Below, one piece after another: positions 1 to 9,464 of a stretch of DNA of 64,000 nt. The notes under the pieces were generated by a model, which was given only the letters and a program-made list of their open reading frames with translations, did no database searches and was not told where the DNA came from. Position 1 is the first letter of the stretch, and each line of letters opens with the position of its first letter. The translations under genes and the position numbers were made by a program. Source of the stretch: Novosphingobium sp. SG751A (GTDB lineage: Bacteria; Pseudomonadota; Alphaproteobacteria; Sphingomonadales; Sphingomonadaceae); contig NZ_JABGCB010000006.1 in the NCBI RefSeq assembly GCF_013149295.1, positions 1-64,000 of the forward strand, written 5' to 3'.

Positions 1-1
1 A

Positions 2-238
2 TCCTGGACCGGTCTTCACAGGCACGCCTTGATGACGATGATCGCCTACGCCTTCTTGCAATATCGCCGCCTCGCTCAGGCGGGACGGAAAAAAAGAGTC
101 CCCGGCCCCCCACCTCAACCCAGCCTGCCAGCAGTCCGACAAGCCATTCTTGATAATCTGGATCGACCACCGATCCTACTCTGCCCGAATTGCCGATGTT
201 TGTTGTCTGGCACCGAAATCACTTTTCTGCCAAAGTAG
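2..238 (+). CDS. C-terminal end of an IS transposase (IS701-like DDE), cut by window edge
   Basis: The frame is open from base 2 to a TAG at 236-238, so only the last 78 residues or so are in the window. They read GLHRHALMTMIAYAFLQ, then a GRKKR-GPPPQP stretch, then a short CPNC pair near the end. This is the layout I know from the C-terminus of IS701-type transposases in sphingomonads and Rhodospirillales. The family call is from memory of that pattern; the catalytic residues lie outside the window. I could not find a convincing terminal inverted repeat in the 160 bases after the stop, so the right end of the element is not fixed. Confidence 0.6.
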   Translation, partial: SWTGLHRHALMTMIAYAFLQYRRLAQAGRKKRVPGPPPQPSLPAVRQAILDNLDRPPILLCPNCRCLLSGTEITFLPK

Positions 239-401
239 TGTTAGCGAAGCTTCCTTGAGAGCCCGTGCCATATCGTCTGCCCAAAGCCGCCGAATATCTG
301 TCGAATATTTACCGGCGTACGGTAGTGGGCCATGAAGCAGCAGCTAAATCGAATTGTGCCCTCGACGAACGGCACGGCCTCGCTGAGAAATCATCCGGTC
401 C

Positions 402-1238
402 CTACTTCAAGCCAAAACCAAGCGCACGCAAAGCCGCCTTCAACCTGTCACGCCCGTTCAGCGCGGCCGCCGATGCCCCCCGCGCCAGCACAAGGGCGCG
501 CCAGCCCACCGGGTCCTGACCCTGCTCTTCCTGAAACGCGCGTGCGTCGCGGTCATACTCGGCAATCGCCACGCTTTGTCCGGCCAGATCATAGGCCTCG
601 CGGTGCAAAACCACCGATTGCGGCAGGCGCGGCTTGACCGCGGCAGGGCGGGTGGCATCGCTCCACCCCACCACCAGTCCGAACACCACGGCCGCGCGCG
701 GCGGCAGACCGGCCAGTTTGGCCACTTCCTCGGGATGATTGCGCAGCGCGCCGATATAGACCGTGCCCAGCCCAAGCGATTCCGCCGCAATCACCGCATT
801 TTGCGCGGCCAGCGCGGCATCCACCGCCGCCACGGTAAAGCTCTCCAGATATTCGAACCCTTCCTTGGGCGCCCCCACCTCATCGGCCACCAGCCCTGCC
901 CGTGCCAGATCGGCCACGAACAGCAGGATCAACGGAGCATGTTCGATATGCTTCTGCCCGCCCGCCAGCCGGGCCAGTTCCTTGCGCTTTTCCTCATCCT
1001 CAATCGCCACCACGCTCCACAATTGCAGGTTGGACGAGGTGGCCGCGCTCTGGGCCGCAGCAACCAGCGTCGGCACCAGATCGGGCGAGAGCGGATCGGG
1101 GCGAAACCCACGCACTGTGCGATGATCGAGCAGACGGGCGATCGTGTCATTCCACAGGATGCGTTCGGGCGCGGCGGAACGATAGCGGCGGGTCAGCGCC
1201 GCATTGGCGGCCAGCGAAACGGGGTCTTCAAGCGCCAT
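402..1238 (-). CDS. NADPH-dependent FMN nitroreductase-family oxidoreductase
   Basis: A 278-residue protein of the NfsA/nitroreductase fold. The N-terminal half has an RTVRGF segment and an ATSSNLQLWSVVAI stretch, both typical of FMN-binding nitroreductase-family oxidoreductases; the rest shows the usual alternating helix and strand pattern with GTVYIGALRNHPEE. I chose the ATG at 1236-1238 because AGGAG lies 6 bases upstream; an in-frame ATG 11 codons earlier has no such site. It is divergent to the flavin monooxygenase operon at 1461. Members of this family are often encoded beside flavin-dependent sulfonate monooxygenases, so supplying reduced FMN is a plausible role, but this is inference; reduction of nitro or quinone compounds is the alternative. 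Confidence 0.8.
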   Translation of the reverse strand: MALEDPVSLAANAALTRRYRSAAPERILWNDTIARLLDHRTVRGFRPDPLSPDLVPTLVAAAQSAATSSNLQLWSVVAIEDEEKRKELARLAGGQKHIEHAPLILLFVADLARAGLVADEVGAPKEGFEYLESFTVAAVDAALAAQNAVIAAESLGLGTVYIGALRNHPEEVAKLAGLPPRAAVVFGLVVGWSDATRPAAVKPRLPQSVVLHREAYDLAGQSVAIAEYDRDARAFQEEQGQDPVGWRALVLARGASAAALNGRDRLKAALRALGFGLK

Positions 1239-1460
1239 GGCGCATCTCCTGAAATGGAACCTCAACGCCATGGGATAGCGCCCGGCGCCTCGCCCGTCTT
1301 ATGATGCCGACCTGCGTTCCTATTGAGATTTCTGTGGTCATCCCGCCTGTCGGCCAATCGCGCGGACACTTCTCATAAACCTATCAGCAGCTCTCGTTTT
1401 TATCGCGCCCCGCCCGGCCCTTATCCTTGGCGCCACACAGCAATCGCGAAAGAACCACCT
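1239..1460. promoter_or_regulatory. divergent promoter region, nitroreductase / monooxygenase operon
   Basis: The 222 bases between the two divergent start codons must hold promoters for both. Apart from the ribosome binding site of the leftward gene (AGGAG at 1245-1250) I see no repeat or palindrome that I would call an operator. Confidence 0.35.
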
Positions 1461-2795
1461 ATGAGCCAGACCCGCCAACTTCATTTGGGCGCCATTCTCG
1501 AAGGCGTCGGCACCGATCAGAACAGTTGGCGCGATCCGGCTCTGCCCTCGGACGCCAGCATCAATATCGACTGGTATATCGAGAATGCGAAGAAGGCTGA
1601 GGCTTCGCTCTTCGACCTCGTGTTCATCGTAGACAGCCCCTATATCACCCCCGACACCGCGCCCCATTTCCTCAACCGGCTCGAACCGCTCACGCTGCTC
1701 TCGGCGCTGGCCACGCATACCAGCCGGATCGGTCTGGTCGGCACGCTGACCACATCCTATTGGGAGCCCTATAATGTCGCGCGCCAGTTCGGCAGCCTCG
1801 ACCATATCAGCCGGGGCCGCGCGGGGTGGAATGTGGTCACCACCGGGCTTGAGGGCGCGGCGCGCAATTACGGGCGCGAAGACCATTTCGACCATAGCGA
1901 ACGCTATGACCGCGCTCTGGAATTCGTCCGCGTGGTGCAGGGCTTGTGGGACAGCTATGAGGACGATGCCTTCGTGCGCGACAAGGCGGCGGGCGTTTTC
2001 CTCGACAAGGCCAAGCTGCACAAGCTGAACCATAAGGGCAAATTCTTCCGCGTCGATGGCCCCCTCGCCCTCCAGCGCAGCACTCAGGGCCAGCCGGTGA
2101 TCTTTCAGGCGGGCGACAGCGATGCGGGGCGCAACCTTGGCGCCCAAATCGCGGACGGCGCCTTTGCCGCCGCGCAGGACTTCGAGGCGGGCCGGCAATA
2201 TTACGCAGACCTCAAATCCCGCGCCGCCGCGCTGGGCCGCAATCCCGATCATATTGTGGTCCTGCCCGGCCTCTTCCCCACTTTGGCCGATACCGATGAA
2301 GAGGCCCAGCGCCTTCACGCCACGCAGGAAGAAGCCCTCAGCCTCGACAAGCTGCTGGTGCAACTGGGCCGTGCCTTCAATTATCACGATTTCCGCCAGT
2401 ATGACCCCGATGCCCCCTTCCCCGATCTGACCGGCGTCACGCTCAACAGTTACAAGGGCCATGCCGAAAAGATCATCCGCGTGGCGCGCGAAAAGGGCTA
2501 TACGCTGCGTGAGGCGGCATGGCACCTTGGCCGCTGGAAATCGCCCTTCATCGGCGGGCCGGAAACCGTGGCCGACGAGATCGAGCGCTGGTTCACCGGC
2601 CGCGCTGCCGACGGGTTCAACCTGCGCGTCACCAACCCGCGCGATTTCCAGATCTTCCGCGAGCGCGTGGTCCCGATCCTGCAAAAGCGTGGCCTGTTCC
2701 GCACCCGCTATGAGGCGGACACTTTGCGCGGCCATCTGGGCATTCCGGTGCCCGAAAACCGCAACGCCGCCCCTCTGGCCGAGGCGGCGGAGTGA
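1461..2795 (+). CDS. LLM-class flavin-dependent monooxygenase (NtaA/SnaA/DszA family)
   Basis: A 444-residue bacterial-luciferase-like monooxygenase. Hallmarks of the NtaA/SnaA/DszA branch are present: GTDQNSWRDP near residue 25, [33 protein letters not shown] (FMN phosphate loop), and PVIFQAGDSDAGR. These enzymes use FMNH2 from a separate reductase and O2 to cleave C-S or C-N bonds in sulfones, sulfonates and aminopolycarboxylates. The frame extends upstream, but the ATG at 1461 gives the conserved N-terminus directly. It is first in a three-gene operon; its TGA overlaps the GTG of the next gene by 4 bases. Context with SsuABC and SsuD-like genes points to an organosulfur substrate; the exact one cannot be read from sequence. 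Confidence 0.88.
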   Translation: MSQTRQLHLGAILEGVGTDQNSWRDPALPSDASINIDWYIENAKKAEASLFDLVFIVDSPYITPDTAPHFLNRLEPLTLLSALATHTSRIGLVGTLTTSYWEPYNVARQFGSLDHISRGRAGWNVVTTGLEGAARNYGREDHFDHSERYDRALEFVRVVQGLWDSYEDDAFVRDKAAGVFLDKAKLHKLNHKGKFFRVDGPLALQRSTQGQPVIFQAGDSDAGRNLGAQIADGAFAAAQDFEAGRQYYADLKSRAAALGRNPDHIVVLPGLFPTLADTDEEAQRLHATQEEALSLDKLLVQLGRAFNYHDFRQYDPDAPFPDLTGVTLNSYKGHAEKIIRVAREKGYTLREAAWHLGRWKSPFIGGPETVADEIERWFTGRAADGFNLRVTNPRDFQIFRERVVPILQKRGLFRTRYEADTLRGHLGIPVPENRNAAPLAEAAE

Positions 2796-4369
2796 GCATC
2801 GGGGTGACGCTGCAACTGGAAACCGATGTCCTGATTATCGGCGGGGGCATGGCGGCGGGATGGGCCGCCATTGCCGCCGCGCAGGGCGGCGCGCGCGTCA
2901 TCATCGCCGACAAGGGCTATATGGGCACCAGCGGCGTCACCGCGATGGGCGGCCCCAACCACTGGTGGATCGGCCCGGACAAGGCGCGACGCGAAGAGGC
3001 CATCGCCCGCCAGAGCGAGAAGGCGCAGGGGCTGGGCGATCCGGAATGGATGGCGCGCATTCTGGACCTTACATGGCGCACTCTGCCCAGCCTTGCGCCG
3101 CACTATCCCTTTGGCAGCGACGGGGCGGGCGGCACTTATTATTCGGGCGTGAGAGGGTCGGAATATATGCGCGCCATGCGCCTGGCTGCTCTGGAGGCTG
3201 GCGTGACGGTGCTTGACCATCACCCCGCGCTCGAATTGCTGCGCGATGATGAAGGCCGGGTCGCCGGTGCGCGCGGCCATGCCCTGCGCGCGCGGCAGGA
3301 TTGGGAAATCCGCAGCCATGCCACCATTCTGGCCACCGGCGGAAATGCCTTCCGCTCCGGCCTGATCGGCAGCCATACCAACACCGGCGATGGCCAATTG
3401 ATGGCCGCCGAGGCGGGCGTGGCCCTGTCAGGCATGGAGTTTGGCCCAAGCTGGTCGATCTCGCCAGCATGGGCCTCGACCCGCACGTTGCCCTATACGG
3501 GCGCGGTCTATTACGACGCCGATGGGCGCGAACTGGACATTCCGCCCAGTCGCGCGGCAGGCCATGCGCATCATCGCGCGCTGGGCCATGCGATGCTGGC
3601 AGGGCCGGTGATGGCCGATCTGTCCCATGCGCCCGAAGCCCTGCGTCCGATCCTGCGCCATATCCAGCCCTTTACCCCCGCTCCCTTTGAGCGGCGCGGG
3701 ATTGATCTGTTTCGCGATCGCTTCCCGGTCAAATTGTTTGGCGAGGGCACGATCCGGGGCACGGGCGGCCTTGATCTGGCCGACGACGAATGCCGCACCA
3801 GCGCGCCGGGCCTGTTCGCCATTGGCGATGCGGCCACGCGCGAACTCGTCGCGGGCGCGAGCAGCGGCGGCGGCGCGGTCAATTCGGCTTGGGCGCTTTC
3901 CTCTGGCCGGATTGCAGGCACGGCGGCGGCGCGCGAAAGTTTGGCGCGCAAAGGCGCCTCGGCCCCCGTCCATGGGCTTGGCCGTATCGCCATCGCGCCG
4001 CATCAGGCTGATCGCGCCATCGATGCCGCCGCCATCCACCGCGCCGTCGATCATGAAATCCACGGCTATGCCCATGTCTTTACGCGCGATGAGGCCAGCT
4101 ATGCCGCCTCAGGCGAAAGGCTGGCGGCCATCTGGGGCGAATTGTCCGCCCATGGCCGCGCCAGAGGCGCAGCGCTGGTTTCCTTGCGCGAAACCGCCGC
4201 TCTGGTGGCCGGGGCGCGATGGACCATCGCGGCGGCGCGCGGGCGCAAGGAAAGCCGGGGCCTGCACCAACGCGCTGATCACCCCGAAGCCACCGGGCCG
4301 ACCCATCGCCAATTGGTAAGCGGGCTGGACACGATCCGCATCAACACACAACAGGCCGAATTCGCATGA
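2792..4369 (+). CDS. FAD-dependent oxidoreductase, fumarate reductase / APS reductase alpha-like
   Basis: A 525-residue flavoprotein of the succinate dehydrogenase/fumarate reductase/APS reductase alpha superfamily. Visible are the N-terminal dinucleotide fold (DVLIIGGGMAAGWAA, residues about 12-26), GLFAIGDAA followed by a Gly/Ser-rich FAD loop, and the C-terminal RKESRGLHQRADHPEA signature that lines the flavin in this superfamily. Start is GTG at 2792, overlapping the preceding stop (GTGA); the 3' end overlaps the ferredoxin gene by 4 bases (ATGA). A flavoprotein fused by translation coupling to a 2[4Fe-4S] ferredoxin resembles the AprA/AprB pair, but at 525 residues it is shorter than true AprA. 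I infer a redox step on an organosulfur intermediate or electron delivery; substrate unknown. Confidence 0.82.
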   Translation: MSIGVTLQLETDVLIIGGGMAAGWAAIAAAQGGARVIIADKGYMGTSGVTAMGGPNHWWIGPDKARREEAIARQSEKAQGLGDPEWMARILDLTWRTLPSLAPHYPFGSDGAGGTYYSGVRGSEYMRAMRLAALEAGVTVLDHHPALELLRDDEGRVAGARGHALRARQDWEIRSHATILATGGNAFRSGLIGSHTNTGDGQLMAAEAGVALSGMEFGPSWSISPAWASTRTLPYTGAVYYDADGRELDIPPSRAAGHAHHRALGHAMLAGPVMADLSHAPEALRPILRHIQPFTPAPFERRGIDLFRDRFPVKLFGEGTIRGTGGLDLADDECRTSAPGLFAIGDAATRELVAGASSGGGAVNSAWALSSGRIAGTAAARESLARKGASAPVHGLGRIAIAPHQADRAIDAAAIHRAVDHEIHGYAHVFTRDEASYAASGERLAAIWGELSAHGRARGAALVSLRETAALVAGARWTIAAARGRKESRGLHQRADHPEATGPTHRQLVSGLDTIRINTQQAEFA

Positions 4370-4728
4370 TTGCCCAGATCCTTGCCGACAAATGCAACAA
4401 TTGCGCCCAATGCGTGAATGTATGCCCCACCTTTGTGCTGGATGATGGTCCGCACGTGCCCGTGGTCGCGCGCCTTGATGCCTGCCAGACCTGCTATATG
4501 TGCGAGCTCTATTGCGATCAGGACGCGATCTATGTCGCACCCGATCAGTTTGCGGTCGAACCTGGTGCCGATCCGCTGCCCCATCTGGGCGTAATCCGCC
4601 GCGATCATGGCTGGGACCGGCCCGGCGAGGCGGGCCATCTGGATGAATATCGCAAACTTGGCCCCCTGCTGGGCGCGGGGGTGGAAATCGCCGCGAGGCG
4701 GTATCAGGCGCAGCGCAGGAGCGTCTGA
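4366..4728 (+). CDS. 2[4Fe-4S] ferredoxin-type protein
   Basis: A 120-residue protein with two complete cluster motifs: CNNCAQCVNVCP near residues 10-21 and CQTCYMCELYC near residues 43-53, so two [4Fe-4S] clusters as in AprB and bacterial ferredoxins. The C-terminal half, rich in Pro, Gly and His, has no further cysteines and may form the contact with the flavoprotein, as the AprB tail does. Its ATG overlaps the stop of the flavoprotein gene, which makes a stable complex likely. It ends just before a strong hairpin terminator. Confidence 0.85.
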   Translation: MIAQILADKCNNCAQCVNVCPTFVLDDGPHVPVVARLDACQTCYMCELYCDQDAIYVAPDQFAVEPGADPLPHLGVIRRDHGWDRPGEAGHLDEYRKLGPLLGAGVEIAARRYQAQRRSV

Positions 4729-4732
4729 CGGC

Positions 4733-4769
4733 GTTTGTGGAGACGCCAATGCCCGGCGTCTCCACAAAC
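4733..4769. terminator. perfect 15-bp stem bidirectional terminator
   Basis: GTTTGTGGAGACGCC (4733-4747) and its exact reverse complement (4755-4769) flank a 7-base loop. It sits between the stop of the ferredoxin gene (4728) and the stop of the convergent ssuA (4773). Only short T-runs follow on either strand, so it may work partly as a transcript end-protecting hairpin. Confidence 0.75.
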
Positions 4770-4772
4770 TTC

Positions 4773-5741
4773 CTATGCTTTGGGCAATTGCGATGTCAGC
4801 ACATAGCCGTCCACCACGGGCCGCTTGGCCTCCAGCGCCCCGGCGCGCACGAAAGTGTCCAGAATACCCTGTTGCCGCGCCACCAGTTCGGGCGTGACCG
4901 GGCCATCCACCACCAGCGAACGCTCCGCCGTTTCCTGAGCAATCGGCAAAGGCAGGCCGGTTTCCTTGGCCAGCACTTTGGCATAGTCGGCCACATGGGC
5001 CTTGCGCCATTCCATCGCGCGCGCCTCGCGGGCCAGAAAATCGACGAGCAGGTCAGGCTTGTCGCGCAGCACATTTTCATGGACCACGTCGAAAGAGCAG
5101 GCGTCGAACAGATCGCTGCCATCGGCCAGAATGCGGTCGCCCGCAGCCTGTCCGGTGGGCACATAGGGGCCCCATGTGCTCCACGCATCCACCGCGCCCG
5201 AGCGCAAGGCCGCAGCCGCATCCGATGGCGTCATGAAGATCAACTCGGCCTCGCCCGGCTTAATCCCGGCATTCTCAAACACTTTGAGCGCGAGGAAATG
5301 GCCGATGCTGCCCCGCCCCGTCACGATCTTGCGCCCTTTGAGATCCGCCGGTTTCCGCACCGGCGATGCCCCCGGCACCAAAATCGAGAGAATGCCTGCC
5401 GGGCGCGGATGCGAAACCCGCGCGGCCACGGCCTTCAAGGGCTTGCCGGTCTGATAGGCAAAGAGGAAAGGCGCGTCACCAATCAGCCCGATGTCGACCG
5501 CATCCGACCCCAAGGCCTCCAGCAAATGCTGGGCGGCGGGAAATTCGGACCATTCAACGCGATAGGGCGCGCCATCCAGCACGCCTGAGGCCAGCACCAG
5601 CGCCTTGGTCCCGCCCTTTTGCGAGCCGACGCGCAGCACCTTCTTGCCTTCTCCGCGACAACCGGCGAGCGCCAAAGCGCCCGCCCCCAATCCCAGCGCG
5701 GCCAGAGCGCCGCGCCGGTTCCACAAAGACGTTTCGATCAT
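4773..5741 (-). CDS. ssuA: sulfonate ABC transporter substrate-binding lipoprotein
   Basis: A 322-residue periplasmic binding protein of the SsuA/TauA type. The N-terminus has an Arg-Arg pair, a hydrophobic stretch and a lipobox (LALAGC), so it is probably a lipoprotein that may use the Tat route. Family features: [31 protein letters not shown], and [10 protein letters not shown], all close to motifs in the second SsuA-like protein in this window (21308-22303). It is the last gene of the seven-gene leftward operon, overlapping the stop of the preceding monooxygenase by 4 bases (ATGA). It should deliver an aliphatic sulfonate or similar organosulfur compound to SsuBC. Confidence 0.87.
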   Translation of the reverse strand: MIETSLWNRRGALAALGLGAGALALAGCRGEGKKVLRVGSQKGGTKALVLASGVLDGAPYRVEWSEFPAAQHLLEALGSDAVDIGLIGDAPFLFAYQTGKPLKAVAARVSHPRPAGILSILVPGASPVRKPADLKGRKIVTGRGSIGHFLALKVFENAGIKPGEAELIFMTPSDAAAALRSGAVDAWSTWGPYVPTGQAAGDRILADGSDLFDACSFDVVHENVLRDKPDLLVDFLAREARAMEWRKAHVADYAKVLAKETGLPLPIAQETAERSLVVDGPVTPELVARQQGILDTFVRAGALEAKRPVVDGYVLTSQLPKA

Positions 5742-7072
5742 GCCGCGCTGCGCTCCGATCGCGCGGCGGTATAGCGGTTGACCGGCTTGTCCAGCCCCAA
5801 CCCTTCGCGGAAGGTGGTGCCGGTGTAGTCGGTCTTATAGATCCCGCGCTCCTGCAGGATCGGCACGACCTGATCGACGAAGACGTCCAATTGGCCGGGC
5901 AGGGATTCAAACAGGTTGAACCCGTCCGAGGCGCGCGTTTCCAGCCATTGCTGGAAACGATCCGCGATCTGTTCGGGCGTGCCGGTAAACTGGCTGCGCG
6001 GGGTGGCGGCGCGCAGGGCGATCTGGCGCAGGGTCAGGCCTTGCTTGGCCAGCTCCAGAATGCGCTCGGAAGCCGACTGGTTCGATTTATAGCCCTCGAC
6101 CGCCACCTCGACCGGGAAAGCGCCATCGGGATCATAGACGCTGAAATTATGGTCGTTGAATGAGCGGCCCAGTGCGCGCAGGGCGTTTTCGAGGCTGACC
6201 AGACCAGCCAGTTCCTGATGCAGGCGCTGGGCTTCTTCTTCGGTGCTGCCCACGATCACGCGGGCGCCCGGCACGATGAAGAGCTGATCGGGATCGCGGC
6301 CAAAGCCGCGCGCTCGCGCCTTGACGTCGGCGTAAAAGCTCTGGGCTTCCTCGATATTTTCCTGATGGGTGAAAATCGCCTCGGCCGATTTGGCGGCGAA
6401 ATTGCGCCCGTCCTCCGAGGATCCGGCCTGAAAGATCACCGGCTGTCCCTGCGGGCTGCGCGAGATATTGAGCGGGCCTTTGACCGAGAGGAACTCGCCC
6501 TTGTGATTCAGCTCATGCAGCTTGTCGGGATCGAGGAACTGGCCGCTCTCCTTGTCGCGCACCAGCGCATCATCTTCCCAGCTATCCCACAGGCCCTTGA
6601 CCACATCGAGATATTCCGCCGCCAGACGATAGCGCGTGTCATGGGCCAGATGCTCGGCCTTGCCGTAATTGGCGGCACTGCCCTCCAGCCACGAGGTGAC
6701 GACATTCCAGCCCGCACGCCCGCCGCTGATATGATCGAGGCTGGCGAACTGGCGCGCCAGATTGAAGGCCTCGGTATAGGTCACGGTCGCCGTGCCGACC
6801 AGACCGATATGCTCGGTCACCACCGCCATAGCCGACAGGATGGTCAGCGGTTCAAAGCGGTTGAGATAATGGGGCGAGGAACGGGCGTTGATCGAAACGC
6901 TGTCGGCCACGAACAGGTAGTCGAACTTGCCGCGCTCGGCCAATTGCGCCTGACGCTTGTAGAAGGACAGGCTGGTGGAGGCATCGACCTGCGCATCGGG
7001 GTGGCGCCAGTCGTCCCAGCCGGGGCCGACGCCGTGAAGGATGAAACCAAGGCGGAGTTGACGTTTGGACAT
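5738..7072 (-). CDS. LLM-class flavin-dependent monooxygenase (NtaA/SnaA/DszA family)
   Basis: A 444-residue paralogue of the monooxygenase at 1461-2795, with the same landmarks: [54 protein letters not shown] and [13 protein letters not shown]. The equal length and shared motifs suggest a duplication followed by divergence, so the two may act on different substrates or in successive oxidations (sulfone to sulfinate, for example, as DszA does). It lies 35 bases after the SsuD-like gene and overlaps ssuA by 4 bases. An FMNH2 source is needed; the divergent nitroreductase-type protein at 402 is the only candidate in view. Confidence 0.88.
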   Translation of the reverse strand: MSKRQLRLGFILHGVGPGWDDWRHPDAQVDASTSLSFYKRQAQLAERGKFDYLFVADSVSINARSSPHYLNRFEPLTILSAMAVVTEHIGLVGTATVTYTEAFNLARQFASLDHISGGRAGWNVVTSWLEGSAANYGKAEHLAHDTRYRLAAEYLDVVKGLWDSWEDDALVRDKESGQFLDPDKLHELNHKGEFLSVKGPLNISRSPQGQPVIFQAGSSEDGRNFAAKSAEAIFTHQENIEEAQSFYADVKARARGFGRDPDQLFIVPGARVIVGSTEEEAQRLHQELAGLVSLENALRALGRSFNDHNFSVYDPDGAFPVEVAVEGYKSNQSASERILELAKQGLTLRQIALRAATPRSQFTGTPEQIADRFQQWLETRASDGFNLFESLPGQLDVFVDQVVPILQERGIYKTDYTGTTFREGLGLDKPVNRYTAARSERSAA

Positions 7073-7107
7073 AGAAGTATCCTTTACGGGAATGCGGGGG
7101 ATTGAGT

Positions 7108-8214
7108 TCAGCCTGCCAGCGCAGCGGTTTGGCCCACGCGCTGTGCGACCTTGGCGCGCACCAGCGGCAGCAATTCGCGGCCATAGAGCAGCGCATCATC
7201 GAGCGGTTCAAAGCCGCGGATCAGGAAATGATCGATGCCGATGTCGAAATAGTCGAGCATGGCGTTGGCCACCTGTTCGGGCGTGCCGACAAGGCCGGTC
7301 GAATTGCCCTGCGCGCCGGTCAGCGCGGCAACGCCGGTCCACAACCGGCCATCGCGGCGGTGGCCCTGCGCGGTCTGCAACAGGCGCAGCGAGCCTTCAT
7401 TGGGCGGGCGGTGGCCGGTGGTGGGCAGACCTGCGGCCTCGCGATGGGCGCGGACCTGATCCTCGATTTCGGCAGCGCGCTTCCATGCGGCCTCTTCGGT
7501 ATCGGCAATCACCGGGCGCAGCGAGAGCGAGAAGCCGGGGCGGCGACCATGCTTTGCCGCCGCATGACGCACCGCCAGCACATTCTCGCGCACCTGTTCC
7601 AGCGTTTCGCCCCACAGCGCATAGACGTCGGCATGACGCCCCGCCACCTCGATGGCTTCCGGCGAGGAGCCGCCGAAAAAGACCGGCAGATTGTCAGGCT
7701 TGATTGAGGAGAAAGCCCCGCGCGCCTCGTAAAACCGGCCCTTGTGGTCGAAGGGCTGAGCCTCGGTCCATTCACGGCGCAGGATGTCGATATATTCGTC
7801 GCTGCGCGCATAGCGCTCGGACTTGACCGTGTTCACATCGCCATCGCGGGCCATTTCCGCGTCCGCCCCGCCTGTGATGATATGCACCGCGATGCGCCCG
7901 CCCGACAATTGATCCAGCGTGGCCAATTGCCGCGCGGCCAACGTGGGCTGGGTAAAACCGGGACGATGGGCAACGAGGAAGCCGAGCTTGCTGGTGATCG
8001 CGGCGGCATGGGCGGCCACAATCTGGCTCTCCGGGCTGTTCGATCCGAAGGGGATCAGTACGCGGTCAAAGCCGACTTCTTCCTGCCCCCGCGCAGCGGC
8101 GTCGACATAGGCGCGGTCCAGGGCGCGGCTCTGCAAGGGCCCGTGGATTTCCGAGGCATTGTTAAAGCCGATATAGCCGATGAACTTAACGGCATCAGTG
8201 GGGTTTTCGGACAT
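7108..8214 (-). CDS. FMNH2-dependent alkanesulfonate monooxygenase-like protein (SsuD family)
   Basis: A 368-residue luciferase-like monooxygenase. [60 protein letters not shown] and [16 protein letters not shown] are the SsuD-branch landmarks, distinct from the NtaA/SnaA branch of the two 444-residue paralogues. SsuD enzymes release sulfite from C1-C14 alkanesulfonates with O2 and FMNH2. The ATG at 8214 has GGAG eight bases upstream and is preferred to a TTG five codons earlier. The gene starts 17 bases after the rhodanese gene in the operon. Confidence 0.86.
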   Translation of the reverse strand: MSENPTDAVKFIGYIGFNNASEIHGPLQSRALDRAYVDAAARGQEEVGFDRVLIPFGSNSPESQIVAAHAAAITSKLGFLVAHRPGFTQPTLAARQLATLDQLSGGRIAVHIITGGADAEMARDGDVNTVKSERYARSDEYIDILRREWTEAQPFDHKGRFYEARGAFSSIKPDNLPVFFGGSSPEAIEVAGRHADVYALWGETLEQVRENVLAVRHAAAKHGRRPGFSLSLRPVIADTEEAAWKRAAEIEDQVRAHREAAGLPTTGHRPPNEGSLRLLQTAQGHRRDGRLWTGVAALTGAQGNSTGLVGTPEQVANAMLDYFDIGIDHFLIRGFEPLDDALLYGRELLPLVRAKVAQRVGQTAALAG

Positions 8215-8231
8215 GGATGGTCTCCGCAAAT

Positions 8232-9464
8232 TTAAATGACGTAAAAGCCGTGGGTGCCGTCGCGCTCCAATTGGGCGACAAGGCCGTATTCCCAGTCGAG
8301 ATAGGCCTGCATGGCGGCAGCCGCGTTGTCGGTGCCTTCATAGGGACGCTTGTAGCGCCCCTCTTGGCCGCGCGGGGCGGGGGCGGCATCGGGGCCGGTT
8401 TCGAGATCGCCCTGCGGGGCGCCGGCCAGCACGTACACTTCCCAGCCCAACTGGGCGAGCCAGCTGGCGGTCATGTCGGCGCGGGGGCCTAGATCATCGG
8501 CCAGAACGATGCGCGCAGCCCGGACCGGAGCGAAATGGTCGGTTTCCTGCACCAACTGCCCGCCCTGCGCATTGCGGAAGCCGGGGATATGGCCTGCCGC
8601 ATAATCCTCGGGCAGGCGCACGTCATATTGGTAAAGTGTGCGCGTTTTGTCGGCGCGCAGATGGTCCAGTTCCTCCGGCGTGATCCGCTTGACGCCCGCG
8701 CGATAGGCCACCTCGCGCGCCTTGGCGCGGGCCTCGTCCACCAGCGGCGCATCGGGCAGGGCGGCGCGGCGCTGCTGCCCCGTTTCCAGCCCCTGCCCCG
8801 CCAGCGTCCAGCCGATCGTACCATTGCGCAGCGCATAAACCCGGTTGGGCAGGCCCGCGTTGACCAGCGACTGCGCGCCGATGATGCTGCGCGTGCGGCC
8901 TGCGCAATTGACGATGATCGTGGTGTCGGGATCGGGCGCGGCGGCGCGCGCGCGCAGAACCAGTTCGGCGCCGGGGCTGGAAATGCCGCCCGGAATGCTC
9001 ATCGTTGCATATTCATCGAACCGGCGCGCGTCGAGGATCGCAATATCGGCCTTTTCCTCGATCAGCGCCTGCACATCCTGCGCGGGCAACGAGGGCGTAT
9101 GGCGGCGATGCTCGACCAGCTCGCCAAAGGCCTTGGAGTAGCTGTTCACATCCTCGAACAGCTCGTAACCCGCGCTCTTCCAGCCCGACAGGCCGCCCGC
9201 CAGCTTCTCGACTTGGGTAAAGCCCAAAGCGCGCAGATGGACCAGCGCGGCCTCGGTCAGATCCTCGCCATTGTCATAGACGACGATGCGCGTGTCCTTG
9301 CGCGGGATGCGCCATTCGGCTTCGGTGTTGATCCGGCGCAGGGGGATCTGCGCGGCAAACAAGGGATGGCCCAGCGCGAAATCGGCCTCTTCGCGCAAGT
9401 CGATCAGCGCGATTTCCTCGCGCGCGATCAAGGCCTTGCGGATGTCCTTGGCGGTAACACTCAT
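8232..9464 (-). CDS. three-domain rhodanese-like sulfurtransferase
   Basis: A 410-residue protein made of three rhodanese modules. The middle one keeps the active loop with a cysteine (CAGRTRS, Cys about residue 187). The first has Asp in the cysteine place (YDNGEDL, about residue 64) and the third has ADDLGPRAD (about 323), so both are inactive folds, probably structural or regulatory. Active rhodanese domains carry a persulfide and move sulfane sulfur between thiosulfate, thiols and sulfite. Start ATG at 9464 overlaps the stop of the cupin gene (ATGA); the extension to a GTG at 9479 is unlikely. Placed between a thiol dioxygenase-like gene and two sulfonate monooxygenases, it probably handles sulfite or thiol intermediates. 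Confidence 0.85.
   Translation of the reverse strand: MSVTAKDIRKALIAREEIALIDLREEADFALGHPLFAAQIPLRRINTEAEWRIPRKDTRIVVYDNGEDLTEAALVHLRALGFTQVEKLAGGLSGWKSAGYELFEDVNSYSKAFGELVEHRRHTPSLPAQDVQALIEEKADIAILDARRFDEYATMSIPGGISSPGAELVLRARAAAPDPDTTIIVNCAGRTRSIIGAQSLVNAGLPNRVYALRNGTIGWTLAGQGLETGQQRRAALPDAPLVDEARAKAREVAYRAGVKRITPEELDHLRADKTRTLYQYDVRLPEDYAAGHIPGFRNAQGGQLVQETDHFAPVRAARIVLADDLGPRADMTASWLAQLGWEVYVLAGAPQGDLETGPDAAPAPRGQEGRYKRPYEGTDNAAAAMQAYLDWEYGLVAQLERDGTHGFYVI

Noticed and set aside
1323..1460. Extended start of the first flavin monooxygenase
   Set aside because: The additional 46 residues have no homology pattern; family members begin as at 1461.
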